Source: Rhodocytophaga rosea
GTDB lineage: Bacteria > Bacteroidota > Bacteroidia > Cytophagales > 172606-1
Length of the DNA: 64,000 nt
Direction: 5' to 3'
Assembly: GCF_010119975.1 (NCBI RefSeq)
Contig: NZ_CP048222.1
Coordinates: forward strand, 6,238,501 to 6,302,500
The notes below the pieces were generated by a model. It was not told where the DNA came from. It saw nothing but the letters and a program-made list of their open reading frames with translations, and searched no databases. A program made the position numbers and the translations under genes. Below are positions 1 to 10,435 of this stretch, piece by piece; position 1 is the first letter of the stretch, and each line of letters starts with the position of its first letter.

Positions 1-247
1 TAAAAAAATTTCTTCCAGGATGCGATTCACTCTTGGCAATACAAATTGTAATCTTCTCATTTTTAAAACATATGGCTTCATCTATTTCATCAGAAGTTGT
101 AAAAACAACTACTTGGTGACCTCTTTTTACTAACGCATTTACAAGATTGGCTATTAGTGGAAAGCTATATGTTTGAGGTACTTTTGCTCCTTTAAAATCA
201 AAATCAATTAAACCCAATGTTATCGGTCCGGCAATGCCTATCTTCAT
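1..247 (-). CDS. Glycosyltransferase, N-terminal part (runs off the window)
   Basis: The reading frame starts at the ATG at 247-245 and stays open to the window edge (82 codons). The protein begins MKIGIAGPITLGLIDFDF, followed by a stretch reading SFPLIANLVNALVKRGHQVVVFTTSD. This is the look of the first Rossmann fold of a GT-B glycosyltransferase: a glycine-rich first strand and loop, a helix that selects 'all along the cell', then a hydrophobic strand after RGH. It fits its neighbours, a flippase and a fucosyltransferase-like gene on the same strand, as part of a surface polysaccharide cluster. The catalytic half is not in view, so donor and acceptor cannot be inferred, and another GT-B-like enzyme is possible. 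Confidence 0.6.
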   Translation of the reverse strand, partial: MKIGIAGPITLGLIDFDFKGAKVPQTYSFPLIANLVNALVKRGHQVVVFTTSDEIDEAICFKNEKITICIAKSESHPGRNFF

Positions 248-483
248 GTTCTTTTATAAATTTATTAGTTTATAAGTAAGTCAAAGATTATAAAGTTAAA
301 AGTTGCTCACCCATTTTAAAGCAGATTATTATCACTTACAAACATTATACTTCATTCTGGCATCCTTCATTTAGCTTCCTACTTAAAAAAAGAATATTAT
401 TGTTGAGAAATTATAGATGAATATCTTTAAATAAGATTTATAACTATATAAGATCATACTACAGTTGTCTTTGCTTCAATTAA

Positions 484-1998
484 TTATGACATTAATTGAA
501 GCGCTTTGTTTAATAACTTATTTTTAAACGACTTGTTAGTATCAGTAATCGAATTGGCCAATCTTTTATAAATTTCATTTTTAATTAGTTTATTCACTTT
601 TAAAAATAAGGATAGAAAAACGCAAAGCGCTCCAGTAACTATTTGAGCACTTAAAATAATTAACAATGGAAGAGAATGGTTTTTTAGAAAAATTGTAATT
701 GTATAAATGGAGATTCCAGCAATTATTCCAGTAAGCATACCTGGTGCTATCGCCTGCAATATTTCACTTACAGTATATTGTAACAACTTCTTGGTAATGA
801 TAGTATAGGCTATTATCATAAATAATTCAGCCACAATAAACGACATTGCAATTCCAACAAGTTCATACTCTTTTAATATAAAATATAAAATGGTAAGTAA
901 ACTTATGTAAAAAATTTGAAATATAGCTTTTACATTTAAAGTCGCAGTAGCTTCACATACGATACCATTAATATTATTAAATACCCGGAAAGGCATTCCT
1001 AATGCTAAAATACTTGTAACTATTATTGCAGCCTCAAACTTGCTACCCAGTAATATAAGTACCATTTGCTCAGATGCTATTGAAATACCAATACAAATAG
1101 GAATAATTATGTAGCCTACTATGGCTATTGACGATAAAAAGGCATTTTTGAGTTTTGGTTTGTCGTCCTGAATAACGCTAAATACAGGTAATAGGACTTT
1201 TGAAAAATTTGTAGTTAAATAGTAAATTGGCAAACTTATTAATTCAAAAGCACGGGTATATATACCCAATACGGCGGCAGAAAACAAACGCCCGATTACA
1301 AGTGTACTTAAGTGAACTCTCAAAAATTCCAGTAAACTTATAAAAGAAATTTTACCACCAAAATTAAGTAAGGGTTTGTAATATTCCCATTTAAACAAGA
1401 AAAGCAGATTATGCCTTACAATCGAATAAGATATTAAAGTTGAGGAAATAATCTGTGCTAAACCTGCCATAACGATACTCCAGTAACCAAAACCATAATA
1501 TGCTAATATTATCCCAACACTTAGGTAACCGAATAAGTATGAACAGACTTCTATAATTGACAAAAGTTTAAAATCCATTTTCTTTCTTAACAGATTCATT
1601 GATGTAGAAGACAATCCTGATAAAAAGAAAGAAATAGACATTACTCGGACAACAGAGATAATCTTAGGATTTGCAAAGACGAGTGTAGAAAAAGGAGCTA
1701 AAACATAGAATAAGCCTGAAAATAGAATTCCAAGAAAGAATGTAGAAGTGAATGCAACTCTAATATCATGACTGCTAATTTCCTTTTTTTGGATTAAAGC
1801 CTGTCCAATACCCATTTGAGCAAAATAACCGCCAAACCTTAATACAAAACTAGCCATAGCAACAACCCCAAAATCTTCTGGTTGAAGCAGACGTGCCATT
1901 ATTGAGGTATACAATACCTGTAATAAGGTAGTAATAACAGTCGCGAAGGTTGTCCACTTTAATCCCCTTATAGCAGCATCACCTAAATTTGTAGCCAT
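484..1998 (-). CDS. Wzx-type polysaccharide flippase (MATE/MOP superfamily)
   Basis: The 504-residue protein is almost entirely hydrophobic, with about 12-14 predicted membrane segments. The N-terminal part (AAIRGLKWTTFATVITTLLQ, then ARLLQPEDFGVVAMA) is the signature of oligosaccharide flippases of the polysaccharide_synt family. Family members move undecaprenyl-linked repeat units from the cytoplasmic to the periplasmic face of the inner membrane. Length is normal for the family. The start is the ATG at 1998-1996. Base composition is AT-rich, as is usual for O-antigen or capsule loci, and the gene lies between two glycosyltransferase-like genes on the same strand. The repeat unit transported cannot be deduced. 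Confidence 0.88.
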   Translation of the reverse strand: MATNLGDAAIRGLKWTTFATVITTLLQVLYTSIMARLLQPEDFGVVAMASFVLRFGGYFAQMGIGQALIQKKEISSHDIRVAFTSTFFLGILFSGLFYVLAPFSTLVFANPKIISVVRVMSISFFLSGLSSTSMNLLRKKMDFKLLSIIEVCSYLFGYLSVGIILAYYGFGYWSIVMAGLAQIISSTLISYSIVRHNLLFLFKWEYYKPLLNFGGKISFISLLEFLRVHLSTLVIGRLFSAAVLGIYTRAFELISLPIYYLTTNFSKVLLPVFSVIQDDKPKLKNAFLSSIAIVGYIIIPICIGISIASEQMVLILLGSKFEAAIIVTSILALGMPFRVFNNINGIVCEATATLNVKAIFQIFYISLLTILYFILKEYELVGIAMSFIVAELFMIIAYTIITKKLLQYTVSEILQAIAPGMLTGIIAGISIYTITIFLKNHSLPLLIILSAQIVTGALCVFLSLFLKVNKLIKNEIYKRLANSITDTNKSFKNKLLNKALQLMS

Positions 1999-2283
1999 TA
2001 TTCTAATAAATGATATTGATAATTAAGCCACAACTCCACAATTCGCTTTTGCAGTACCTAGGTGGACTATTTAGAATAATGTTTGATTGTTTTTGCATTT
2101 TTAGAATTGGAAATTGGATATCATTGAAAAGCAGTTCGGAATTTTGAAAGATATTGGTGGTATATATAAAACAATCTAAAATAATTGTTGCAACTTCTGT
2201 AGAGGTGGTTAGGCTATTAGATGTTAGTTTATAGATTTATAATGATTTATTGTAACCATTAGTTACTTTTATATAAACTTATG

Positions 2284-3177
2284 TTAATATCCTTTATATA
2301 AATAAACTTCAAAGTCTTCTAATTTGATGAGTTGTTCTTTGTTTCTGAGAATACAAATAGGCTTATTACCGTAAAAAGATGCCCAGGTTGAATAGGAACT
2401 GGGTGGGCCTATAATATAATCACATTCAGCTAATGAATATAAATCTTCAATAAAATGATTCGTGCCTAAATGTACTGTTAGTCCTTTGGTTGTAAATGCT
2501 TCGACATCTACAGGTTCATTCGAGCAAATCAAAAATGATATTTTATTATAACGAGATTCTAATAATTCTTTTATATTTAAAAGTTTACTCACATAAGTGG
2601 TTGTATCATAATAATATTCTCCCCCTCTAAATGTAGCGTAATCTCCTTTGCGCATATGAACACCTATTAATATTTCACATTCTTTACGGCAAGTATGTAT
2701 TAAATTGTTAACATTAGTTCGATGCAATTCAATAGGTTTAAATAATTTTCTTAAAGTATCAGCATGCTTATTGAAGTTTTTCTTATCTCTAAATAACCAT
2801 CCGTGTGCTATAACTGTTTTATTTTTAGCGTTTTCTATAAAATGAGGTGAATTCATTTCATAATCGTTATCTTGATCAGTAATGAATTTAATAGAAGAAT
2901 TTTTGATAAAAGTATTAGTAAAGCTACTGGCTAAATTAAATATTATTTTTTTATCTAAGGGCAAAGTAACTTTATTAAACAATGTGCTTTTGAACAAACG
3001 GACACTTATTGGATATCCATTAAAATTATTTGTTGAAGAGCACTCAAAGTATGAAGCATATTGATCTAAATTTGGATTTATTACAGAGTAACCATTCTCA
3101 ATTGAATTAGCTATTACATGCGCAAAAGTAAATAGTCTATTTCCTAACTGACCTAATCTTTTTACCATTATTACCAT
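2284..3177 (-). CDS. GT11-like alpha-1,2-fucosyltransferase family protein
   Basis: The 297-residue protein opens with VKRLGQLGNRLFTFAHVIAN, resembling the GLGNQMFQYA entry motif of family GT11. It carries GVHMRKGDYATFRGG in the middle, matching the HxRRGDY motif that contacts GDP-fucose in alpha-1,2-fucosyltransferases. Near the C-terminus EDLYSLAECDYIIGPPSSYS followed by TWASFYGNKP matches the conserved D-L-x-x-C-x-x-I-x-x-x-S-S-x-S-W-W/A block of the family. These three blocks are in the right order, so membership of the GT11/O-fucosyltransferase fold is well supported. The acceptor sugar is unknown. It probably decorates the polysaccharide exported by the neighbouring flippase. Confidence 0.75.
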   Translation of the reverse strand: MVIMVKRLGQLGNRLFTFAHVIANSIENGYSVINPNLDQYASYFECSSTNNFNGYPISVRLFKSTLFNKVTLPLDKKIIFNLASSFTNTFIKNSSIKFITDQDNDYEMNSPHFIENAKNKTVIAHGWLFRDKKNFNKHADTLRKLFKPIELHRTNVNNLIHTCRKECEILIGVHMRKGDYATFRGGEYYYDTTTYVSKLLNIKELLESRYNKISFLICSNEPVDVEAFTTKGLTVHLGTNHFIEDLYSLAECDYIIGPPSSYSTWASFYGNKPICILRNKEQLIKLEDFEVYLYKGY

Positions 3178-3798
3178 ACTTCACTCTATTATATAAAACA
3201 CATTATATCTATTTATAATATTATATTTAGATAGGTTAACTCAAGAATATCTAAAATATAAATATTGTTATTTTATTTTTAATTTTTGTTGTCAATTAGA
3301 ATATGGAACTTTATAATAATATAGCCTTCTTATTAAGCAATTGTTATTTAACTATTAATATAGTAAAATTTTATTTTTTATAGACAATAAGACTATACAG
3401 ACATTGTTTTATAAAGATTCTTATAGTATATAATTACAAAGAAATTAAGTATTAAACTACTATCTGTGTAAAGTAATATTTAATAGAAATTCATTGATGC
3501 ATCATTGTAAAGGATAACTTTTAAGTAATTTTTTGCTTTATACCTTAGTAGATACTAAAAAACTTTTAAAAGTAAATTGTTAGAAAATATTATGTATTAA
3601 GCAATTATAGTTAGTATTCATAATAATGTAATTTCTAATAAATATAATTTATTACATATAGCAATTTTAGCAAAAGTAGATAATAAGTTGGCATTTGCGA
3701 ACTACCCAAAGCATGTTCATTTTTTTGTGCTAACTATTGTTGTTATAATTCAAGTAAACAGATTAGATATATTATGGTAGATAGAAAGGCCATAAAAA
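3178..3798. other. AT-rich non-coding stretch after the polysaccharide cluster
   Basis: About 620 bases of very AT-rich sequence separate the fucosyltransferase-like gene from the terminator of the YciF-like gene. No open frame of useful length, tRNA-like fold or clear inverted repeat was found on either strand. It may hold the cluster promoter, which would read leftward, but no convincing -33/-7 pair was recognised. Confidence 0.5.
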
Positions 3799-3818
3799 AG
3801 CCTGCTTAAGCAGGCTTC
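3793..3818 (-). terminator. Rho-independent terminator of the YciF-like gene
   Basis: A perfect 20-base palindrome (3799-3818, AAGCCTGC arms) lies just past the stop codon at 3830. On the minus strand it is followed by a run of six T residues (complement of 3793-3798). Confidence 0.85.
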
Positions 3819-3829
3819 ATTTGAAATAA

Positions 3830-4342
3830 TTAAGTCGTCTTCGAACTACCTGCCATTGCTTTCAAGTTAATATAACTTTTTGCCAGGTCATTTAATAAAG
3901 TATCCGTTTTTTGCTCTTCAGCTAATGATTGTTCAAGTAGTTTAAAAACATCTTTTTTTTCTAAACGTTGAGCAAAATGAGCAGCAGTGCCATAACCTGA
4001 AATTTCATAATGTTCAATTCTTTGAGCACTTGCAATTAAACCAGCGTCTTTTGTTTCAGGAGTAGCATTTTCATCAATCATATCTTCTCCTTCCTCAATG
4101 AGGCCTTCCATAGCTTTGCATTTTAATCTTCCTGGTGATAGATTCAATATCCCAAAAATTTGATCCAGTCTTTCTTTCTGATTTTCAGTTTCCTGCAAAT
4201 GTTTTTCAAATGCTTGTTTGAGCTGTGGGTCGTTGGCTTTTTTTGCCATTTTAGGAAGCGCTTCAATCAATTGTTTTTCAGCACTATACAAATCTTTTAA
4301 TTCGTGCTCAAAAAGATCTTCAAGGTTTTTTAGTTTCGACAT
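3830..4342 (-). CDS. YciF/DUF892 ferritin-like protein
   Basis: From the ATG at 4342 the product is 170 residues. It starts MSKLKNLEDLFEHELKDLYS, the hallmark opening of the DUF892/YciF family, whose members fold as ferritin-like four-helix bundles and are often stress-induced. Conserved acidic and histidine positions are visible in EDLFEHELKDLYSAEKQL, ASAQRIEHYEISGYG and LLEQSLAEEQKTD, which would place Glu/His ligands for a di-metal site on the helices. The open frame extends upstream to 4405, but those 21 residues do not resemble the family, so the internal start was chosen. It stands alone with its own terminator. The physiological role is not established. Confidence 0.88.
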   Translation of the reverse strand: MSKLKNLEDLFEHELKDLYSAEKQLIEALPKMAKKANDPQLKQAFEKHLQETENQKERLDQIFGILNLSPGRLKCKAMEGLIEEGEDMIDENATPETKDAGLIASAQRIEHYEISGYGTAAHFAQRLEKKDVFKLLEQSLAEEQKTDTLLNDLAKSYINLKAMAGSSKTT

Positions 4343-4757
4343 AGCGTATTGATTTAGAGTATAACTTGTATTTCTATACGCATGCAACTGAAAATGGTTA
4401 ATCATTAAATGCTAAATCAGTTGCCCAAAAGGTAATAGATAATACCAATTTAGCATCATCTCTCTTAGATAAGAAGGCCGCATTAATCTTATAATTAGCT
4501 ACTATTAAAGTCATAATTCTTTATTTCTGTGGAAAAATTGGTTTTAGGTATTTTTTGAAATAGTACCATTAATACTTTATAAGACTTTATATAGGTAAAA
4601 GCGGAATATTTGGACAAAGAAGATTCATAAATCAACTCATAATATACATACCGCTATATCTTAAAGTAAATTAAACTGAGGGACTACATTGTGTTTTACA
4701 AATGCCGAATTTCATGTTCCAAGCTAGCAGTACCGCAGGTAATTCCTAACTTGCCAC
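4343..4757. other. Divergent intergenic region between the YciF-like gene and murF-alr
   Basis: About 415 bases that must contain the promoters of both divergent genes. No RNA gene, strong inverted repeat or clear Bacteroidota -33/-7 pair was recognised. Confidence 0.4.
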
Positions 4758-7226
4758 ATGTTTACATTTAAACAGACGACAGATTGTATTAAAGGTGCCG
4801 TTATGCAACAGCACAGCCCTTCCACAATACAATATTTATTGACCGACAGCCGCAAACTGATTACTCCGGCAGTTTCCTTATTTTTTGCCATCAAAGGCGG
4901 AAGGCATAATGGACATGCATTCATTCAGGAATTATATAATAGGGGCGTACGTCAGTTTGTGATTGAAAATGACCAGATCTTTGATCTAACGAAGTTTCCG
5001 GAAGCTAACCTGATTAAAGTTAATAATAGCGTTCAGGCTTTGCAGCAACTGGCTGCTTGCCATCGTACAGGTTTTTCGTTGCCGGTGGTAGCTATTACCG
5101 GAAGTAATGGCAAAACTATTGTAAAAGAATGGCTGGCAACCCTGTTGGCGAAACAATTTAATGTAGTCAAAAGTCCCAAGAGTTATAATTCACAGATTGG
5201 AGTGCCTTTATCTGTGTGGCAAATCAATGAAACAAATACCCTTGGTATTTTTGAAGCTGGTATTTCTATGTCCGGAGAGATGGATAATCTGGAAAGAGTA
5301 ATCCGGCCAACTATTGGTGTTTTTACTAATATTGGTACGGCTCACGACGAAAACTTTAAGGATAGGGAACAGAAAATCCGTGAAAAACTGCTTTTGTTTC
5401 AAAATTGCCTTGTTCTGATCTATTGCCAGGATCACGAACCTATACACCAGGAGATTTTGCTCATCTTAAAGCCAGAACAGCAAACTTTTACATGGAGCCG
5501 AACCAATTCACAAGCAAACATATGGTTAAAACAGCTTAGCAGGACAGACTCTAGCTCAGCGTTGCTTATTCAGCATAAACAATCTGATTTTCAGCTTACC
5601 ATTCCTTTTGCAGACGATGCCGCAATAGAGAATATTATGCATTGTGTGAGCCTGATGCTGTATCTGGAAATGGAAATAACGGAGATTCAAAACAGACTGA
5701 ATTTACTCCAGCCAGTTTCTATGCGGCTAGAACTTAAACAGGGCATAAATGGATGCTACTTGATCGATGATACCTACAATAATGACCTGGCTGGGTTAAC
5801 AATGGCACTTGATTTTCTCAATTTACAGAAACAACGGCCGATCAAGACACTCATATTGTCAGATTTGCTGGAAACTGGTATGCCCGAAGCCGGTTTGTAT
5901 CAACACATTGCTCAGTTGCTGGAAGATAAAGACATCAATCGCCTGATCGGAATTGGAGAAGTTATTTCAAGGAATAGAAAATATTTTCATCTGCCTGCTC
6001 AATTTTATCCTAGTACAGAAAGTTTTTTGCAGGACTCGTTGTACAGAAAATTCAGCAATGAACTGATTCTGCTTAAGGGCGCCCGTACCTTCCGGTTTGA
6101 AAATATAGTGCATAAACTTCAGCAAAAAACGCATGGAACTGTACTTGAGATCAACCTCGATGCACTGGCGCATAATCTGAATGAGCACCGCCGCCAGCTT
6201 AATAGCCAGACTAAAATTATGGTAATGGTAAAAGCATTTGCCTATGGCAGCGGAAGTGCAGAGGTAGCAAATTTCTTGCAATTCCAACGGATAGATTATT
6301 TAGCAGTTGCCTATGCAGATGAGGGCGTAATTTTACGTGAAAATGGAATCCATTTGCCAATTATGGTAATGAATCCATCGCCAGAAACTTTTGGGCTATT
6401 GCTCAACTATCGCCTGGAACCAGAATTATATAGCCTCACGATTCTGAGAGAATTCATTCATTTCCTGAAGGCCACTAACCAGTCTTCGGGGGCGCATCTC
6501 AAATTTGATACTGGCATGCACCGGCTAGGATTTGAAACAAAAGATCTGCCTGACTTGATTCACCTGTTACAACAGACTGATAAAATTAAAGTAACCACCG
6601 TGCTTAGCCACCTGTCTGCCGCTGACGAAGCTAAGTTTGATGATTTTACAAGACAACAGATTCAGGCTTTTGAATCGATGAGTGAAAGTATAGCTGCGGT
6701 GCTTGGATATATGCCCATCCGCCATATATTAAATTCAGCCGGTATTACCCGGTTTACCAAACAGCAACTGGATATGGTGCGCCTGGGTATTGGACTATAT
6801 GGAGTGGCGGCCAGCGCATCAGATCATTTGGGATTACAGACAGTGGGCACACTTAAAACAACTATCTCCCAAATTAAACAGGTGAAGGCAGGTGAAACGG
6901 TAGGATATAGCCGCCGGGGTAAAATAGAGAAGGATTCAACGATTGCCACTATTGCTATAGGCTATGCCGATGGATTTGACAGGAGGCTAGGTAATGGTGT
7001 TGGAAAGGTATGGATTCATGGAAAACCTGCTTCTATAGTTGGCAGTGTGTGTATGGACATGACGATGGTAGATATTACCGGGATAGAAGCCACTGAAGGA
7101 GATGAGGTAATCATATTCGGACCGCAGCATTCCATTACGGAAATTGCAGCCAGCATTGGCACCATCCCTTACGAAATATTAACAGGCATCAGCGAAAGAG
7201 TAAAACGTATATTTTTTACTTCCTGA
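4758..7226 (+). CDS. murF-alr: Bifunctional UDP-MurNAc-tripeptide:D-Ala-D-Ala ligase / alanine racemase
   Basis: This 822-residue fusion supplies two steps of peptidoglycan precursor synthesis: racemisation of L-alanine and addition of D-Ala-D-Ala to the UDP-MurNAc-tripeptide. The first ~455 residues are MurF-like. The ATP loop AITGSNGKT (112-120, Lys119) is followed by the KSPKSYNSQIGVPLS block and, later, LIDDTYNNDLAGLTMAL. The remaining ~365 residues are a fold-type III alanine racemase. MVMVKAFAYGSG carries the probable PLP lysine (Lys492), and IAIGYADGFDRRLGNG and GSVCMDMTMVD follow near the end. Such fusions are known in Bacteroidota, and the total length fits. Both active-site motif sets appear intact. 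It stands alone with no adjacent mur or ddl gene. Confidence 0.93.
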   Translation: MFTFKQTTDCIKGAVMQQHSPSTIQYLLTDSRKLITPAVSLFFAIKGGRHNGHAFIQELYNRGVRQFVIENDQIFDLTKFPEANLIKVNNSVQALQQLAACHRTGFSLPVVAITGSNGKTIVKEWLATLLAKQFNVVKSPKSYNSQIGVPLSVWQINETNTLGIFEAGISMSGEMDNLERVIRPTIGVFTNIGTAHDENFKDREQKIREKLLLFQNCLVLIYCQDHEPIHQEILLILKPEQQTFTWSRTNSQANIWLKQLSRTDSSSALLIQHKQSDFQLTIPFADDAAIENIMHCVSLMLYLEMEITEIQNRLNLLQPVSMRLELKQGINGCYLIDDTYNNDLAGLTMALDFLNLQKQRPIKTLILSDLLETGMPEAGLYQHIAQLLEDKDINRLIGIGEVISRNRKYFHLPAQFYPSTESFLQDSLYRKFSNELILLKGARTFRFENIVHKLQQKTHGTVLEINLDALAHNLNEHRRQLNSQTKIMVMVKAFAYGSGSAEVANFLQFQRIDYLAVAYADEGVILRENGIHLPIMVMNPSPETFGLLLNYRLEPELYSLTILREFIHFLKATNQSSGAHLKFDTGMHRLGFETKDLPDLIHLLQQTDKIKVTTVLSHLSAADEAKFDDFTRQQIQAFESMSESIAAVLGYMPIRHILNSAGITRFTKQQLDMVRLGIGLYGVAASASDHLGLQTVGTLKTTISQIKQVKAGETVGYSRRGKIEKDSTIATIAIGYADGFDRRLGNGVGKVWIHGKPASIVGSVCMDMTMVDITGIEATEGDEVIIFGPQHSITEIAASIGTIPYEILTGISERVKRIFFTS

Positions 7227-7408
7227 AGGAAGTTCTTTTCAGGATTAAGCATCTAATTAGGTATTCAGCTCATTTATTAAAAAATAACAGGCATTTTATC
7301 ATCCATCAACATAAAAGCTCATCTAAAATAAAAATTAAAATCATTGGAGAAGAAATGCTTTGCGTGTAACTTGCATTGTTTATAATGAATCTAAATAAGC
7401 ATTAGCCT

Positions 7409-7642
7409 ATGTTCAACCCGGTAAAGAGTATAGCTGATCTGAAGATTGGCGAGAAGGCGACCATCTGTTGTTTTAAAGATGAAGAAATGTCTTTGAAATT
7501 GCTGGAGATGGGCTGTTTACCAGGTACTGAAATCAAAATGAGCTGTAAAGCGCCCTTTGGTGATCCGGTTTGTATCCGGGTTTCAGGATATGCGCTATCG
7601 CTTCGTAAAGAAGAAGCGGCTACCATTATGATCCAGCAATGA
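7409..7642 (+). CDS. feoA: FeoA-family ferrous iron transport protein
   Basis: The 77-residue product has the SH3-like FeoA layout: KSIADLKIGEKATICCF, then LKLLEMGCLPGTEIKM and APFGDPVCIRVSGYALSLRKEEAATI. The LLEMGxxPG and GDPxxxxxxGYxLxLRxxEA motifs are typical. FeoA is a small cytoplasmic partner that modulates the FeoB Fe(II) permease. It sits 61 bases upstream of feoB on the same strand, so the two are very likely co-transcribed. No convincing Fur-type operator was recognised upstream. Confidence 0.92.
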   Translation: MFNPVKSIADLKIGEKATICCFKDEEMSLKLLEMGCLPGTEIKMSCKAPFGDPVCIRVSGYALSLRKEEAATIMIQQ

Positions 7643-7703
7643 TTTGCCTGCTATATTATCAGAATTCAATAGACTTTATATACTAAATTAGTAAGATTCA
7701 TCT

Positions 7704-9830
7704 TTGAAAACATCGGCTAAAATTGCTCTTATCGGAAATCCTAATTCCGGTAAATCTTCTTTATTTAACCAGCTTACCGGGCTTAATCAGAAGATTGGTA
7801 ATTTTCCTGGTGTAACAGTAGACAAAAAAACCGGCGTCTGCCGCCTCGATTCTTCTGCTTCCATACAAGTTATTGACCTGCCAGGCACCTATAGTTTATA
7901 TCCTAAGTCTCCCGACGAAAAAGTAGTAATGGATATTATCACCAATCCGCTGGATGCTTCCTATCCGGATCTAGTTGTGGTGGTCGTAGATGCTTCCAGT
8001 CTTAACCGGAATCTACTGTTGTTTACAGAAATCAGGGATTTGGGACTTCCCTTGATTCTGGCCTTGAATATGCTCGATATTGCCAGCCGGGAGGGTATTT
8101 CTATTCAGACTTCGGTATTGCAAAATACATTACAGGTCCCTGTAGTGGGAATAAATGCCAGAACAGGAGAGGGTATCGAAGACTTAAAGGCAATTATACA
8201 CACGAGTCTGCAAAAATTACCAAAACCTGCCTTACAACTGGAAAGCAGTTTTGTAAATACGCAGGCACTGGCGCCAGAAATTGTAAGTGGCATCAAGGAA
8301 AGGTTTGGTGTACATAACGATTATCTGGCCATGCATTATGCACATCAGGGAAAGAATCTGGCCTTTCTAAGCAATGATGATAAAAGCCATATTGAGCAGC
8401 TCAAGCAAAAATATAATTTTAAACACTCGCTCCTGCAGGCGAAAGAAACCATAGCCCGTTACGAACGGATCAATCTCATTCTAGACAATGCCGTAAAAAA
8501 GCCCGACTCTGAAGAAAAAGATAATATAGATACAAGAGTAGATAAGATATTGCTGCATCCGGTATGGGGCTATGCCTTGTTTTTGACCATTCTGTTCCTG
8601 ATTTTTCAGGCCATTTTTGCATGGGCCAGTTATCCGATGGATCTCATTGATGCCGGAATTGCAGCCGTTAATGAGTTTCTAAAAACCAGTCTTCCCGAAA
8701 GTATGCTGGTAAGTTTGCTTACCGATGGATTGATTGCCGGGATAGGCGGCGTACTTATTTTTATTCCGCAGATTGCTATTTTATTTGCTTTTATTGCCAT
8801 TCTGGAGGAATCCGGGTATATGTCCAGGGTAGTGCTGCTGATGGATAGAGTGATGCGTAAATTCGGGTTGAATGGAAAAAGTGTGGTTCCGCTTATTTCA
8901 GGCGTGGCTTGTGCTGTACCGGCTATTATGGCTACCCGAAATATCGATAACTGGAAAGAAAGGCTCATTACTATTCTGGTAACACCCCTAATGAGTTGTT
9001 CGGCACGTATTCCGATCTATACTATTCTGATTGCCCTAGTTGTACCCGATGAGCCAGTGCTGGGTATATTAAATTTACAGGGAGTTGCTTTAATGGGCTT
9101 ATATCTCCTGGGCTTTGTAGCCGCCATCTTATCAGCCTGGCTGATGAAGCTGGTGCTAAACATCAAAGGCCGTAGTTATCTTATTATGGAGGTACCTGCT
9201 TACCGGATGCCCCGCTGGAAAAATGTAGGTCTGACCATTATTGAAAAAGTAAAAGCCTTTGTGCTGGAAGCCGGAAAGATCATTGTAGCTATTTCTATTG
9301 TCCTTTGGGTACTTGCTTCATATGGCCCATCTGATAAAATGGAAAAAGCTGAAACCACCGTTAAACTCGAAAATCCAACTTTATCCGGACAGGCACTGGA
9401 AGATAAAATAGGTTCGTATAAACTGGAGAATTCATATGCCGGACATTTTGGAAAGTTCATTGAGCCTGTAATCCGGCCATTGGGCTACGACTGGAAAATA
9501 GGAATTGCGCTGCTCACTTCTTTTGCAGCCCGGGAAGTATTTGTAGGAACCTTATCGACGATTTATAGTGTAGGCAGCGAAGCTGAAAATACGGATACTA
9601 TTAAAGAACGGCTCAGAAAAGAAACTGATCCTAAAACCGGCCTGCCTTTATATACGCCTGCACTGGCTTTTTCTTTGCTCGTTTTTTATGCCTTTGCTAT
9701 GCAATGTATGAGTACTTTGGCAATTGTATACCGGGAAACCAATGGCTGGAAATGGCCAATGATTCAGCTGATATATATGACTGGCCTGGCCTACTTATCT
9801 GCTTTAATTGTATATACCCTGCTGAAATAA
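7704..9830 (+). CDS. feoB: Ferrous iron transporter FeoB
   Basis: The 708-residue protein has an N-terminal GTPase domain and a C-terminal polytopic membrane domain, and imports Fe(II) across the inner membrane. G-motifs are clear: G1 GNPNSGKSS near residue 10, the switch region GNFPGVTVDKK, G3 DLPGTYSL, and G4 NMLD. The membrane half contains two Gate-type repeats with conserved cysteines (ISGVACAVPAIMATR, TPLMSCSARIPIYT) and the SFAAREVFVGTLSTIY block. The start is the TTG at 7704, directly before KTSAKIALIGNPN; no ATG or GTG fits better. Length is normal. Confidence 0.95.
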   Translation: MKTSAKIALIGNPNSGKSSLFNQLTGLNQKIGNFPGVTVDKKTGVCRLDSSASIQVIDLPGTYSLYPKSPDEKVVMDIITNPLDASYPDLVVVVVDASSLNRNLLLFTEIRDLGLPLILALNMLDIASREGISIQTSVLQNTLQVPVVGINARTGEGIEDLKAIIHTSLQKLPKPALQLESSFVNTQALAPEIVSGIKERFGVHNDYLAMHYAHQGKNLAFLSNDDKSHIEQLKQKYNFKHSLLQAKETIARYERINLILDNAVKKPDSEEKDNIDTRVDKILLHPVWGYALFLTILFLIFQAIFAWASYPMDLIDAGIAAVNEFLKTSLPESMLVSLLTDGLIAGIGGVLIFIPQIAILFAFIAILEESGYMSRVVLLMDRVMRKFGLNGKSVVPLISGVACAVPAIMATRNIDNWKERLITILVTPLMSCSARIPIYTILIALVVPDEPVLGILNLQGVALMGLYLLGFVAAILSAWLMKLVLNIKGRSYLIMEVPAYRMPRWKNVGLTIIEKVKAFVLEAGKIIVAISIVLWVLASYGPSDKMEKAETTVKLENPTLSGQALEDKIGSYKLENSYAGHFGKFIEPVIRPLGYDWKIGIALLTSFAAREVFVGTLSTIYSVGSEAENTDTIKERLRKETDPKTGLPLYTPALAFSLLVFYAFAMQCMSTLAIVYRETNGWKWPMIQLIYMTGLAYLSALIVYTLLK

Positions 9831-10435
9831 ACTTATAACAAGCAATCAACATTGTTGGAGATTCCAGAAGATTGATGCGTTTGTGTAAGTTCCTGTCCCC
9901 AAACTGTAGTATAATCCGTTGCTGATTCGGAATCTGTTTCTCAACAGGCTAACTATTGTCATAGCGATCCCATGAACAAATTTTGATTGTTTTACTTTTC
10001 ATCCATAAATACCTGCTATACTTTTTATGCTTTTGTACATGTGTATAATAATAATGAACGATTATATACAATAAAATTTGATATGGCGTTTATTAAGGAA
10101 ATATATATACAAATACAGTTAAAATTTGAAAAGATAGGGTAAATACAGTTAAAGTGCTGATAGTTAATATTTTATTAATTCTATTTGTATATAGAAAATT
10201 TAATTGCAATTTTTTATTGCATTTACTTTTCTAACGTAGTAATTTGCAGTAAGAAAATACTATACGGTTTGTAAAGAGGTAGTATATTCTGATGTATCAG
10301 TCTGCAATATATTGGGTATTTGTTTGAATGCTGTTTAAGTAATTATTGATAGTGAAGATTTGATTCTACAAAAAGGCCATTTCTTGAACTTATTTTGGGG
10401 TGAAAACATGAAAATTGTCACCTTCGCTACTTCCG
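9831..10435. other. Long intergenic region before the recombinase gene
   Basis: About 600 AT-rich bases with no convincing gene. One short frame (10083-10142, 19 codons) begins with ATG but has no supporting features. A 13-base direct repeat (AAATACAGTTAAA) occurs at 10111-10123 and again at 10141-10153, exactly 30 bases apart. This spacing could suit protein binding sites near the recombinase, but that is inference. Confidence 0.4.

Noticed and set aside
7321-7408. Fur box and sigma-70-like promoter before feoA
   Set aside because: A TTGCGT/TATAAT-like pair can be drawn, but spacing is short and the phylum uses a different consensus; no Fur-type palindrome was clear.
10083-10142. Nineteen-codon open frame upstream of the recombinase
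   Set aside because: Very short, AT-rich, no ribosome-binding context and no similarity to a known peptide.
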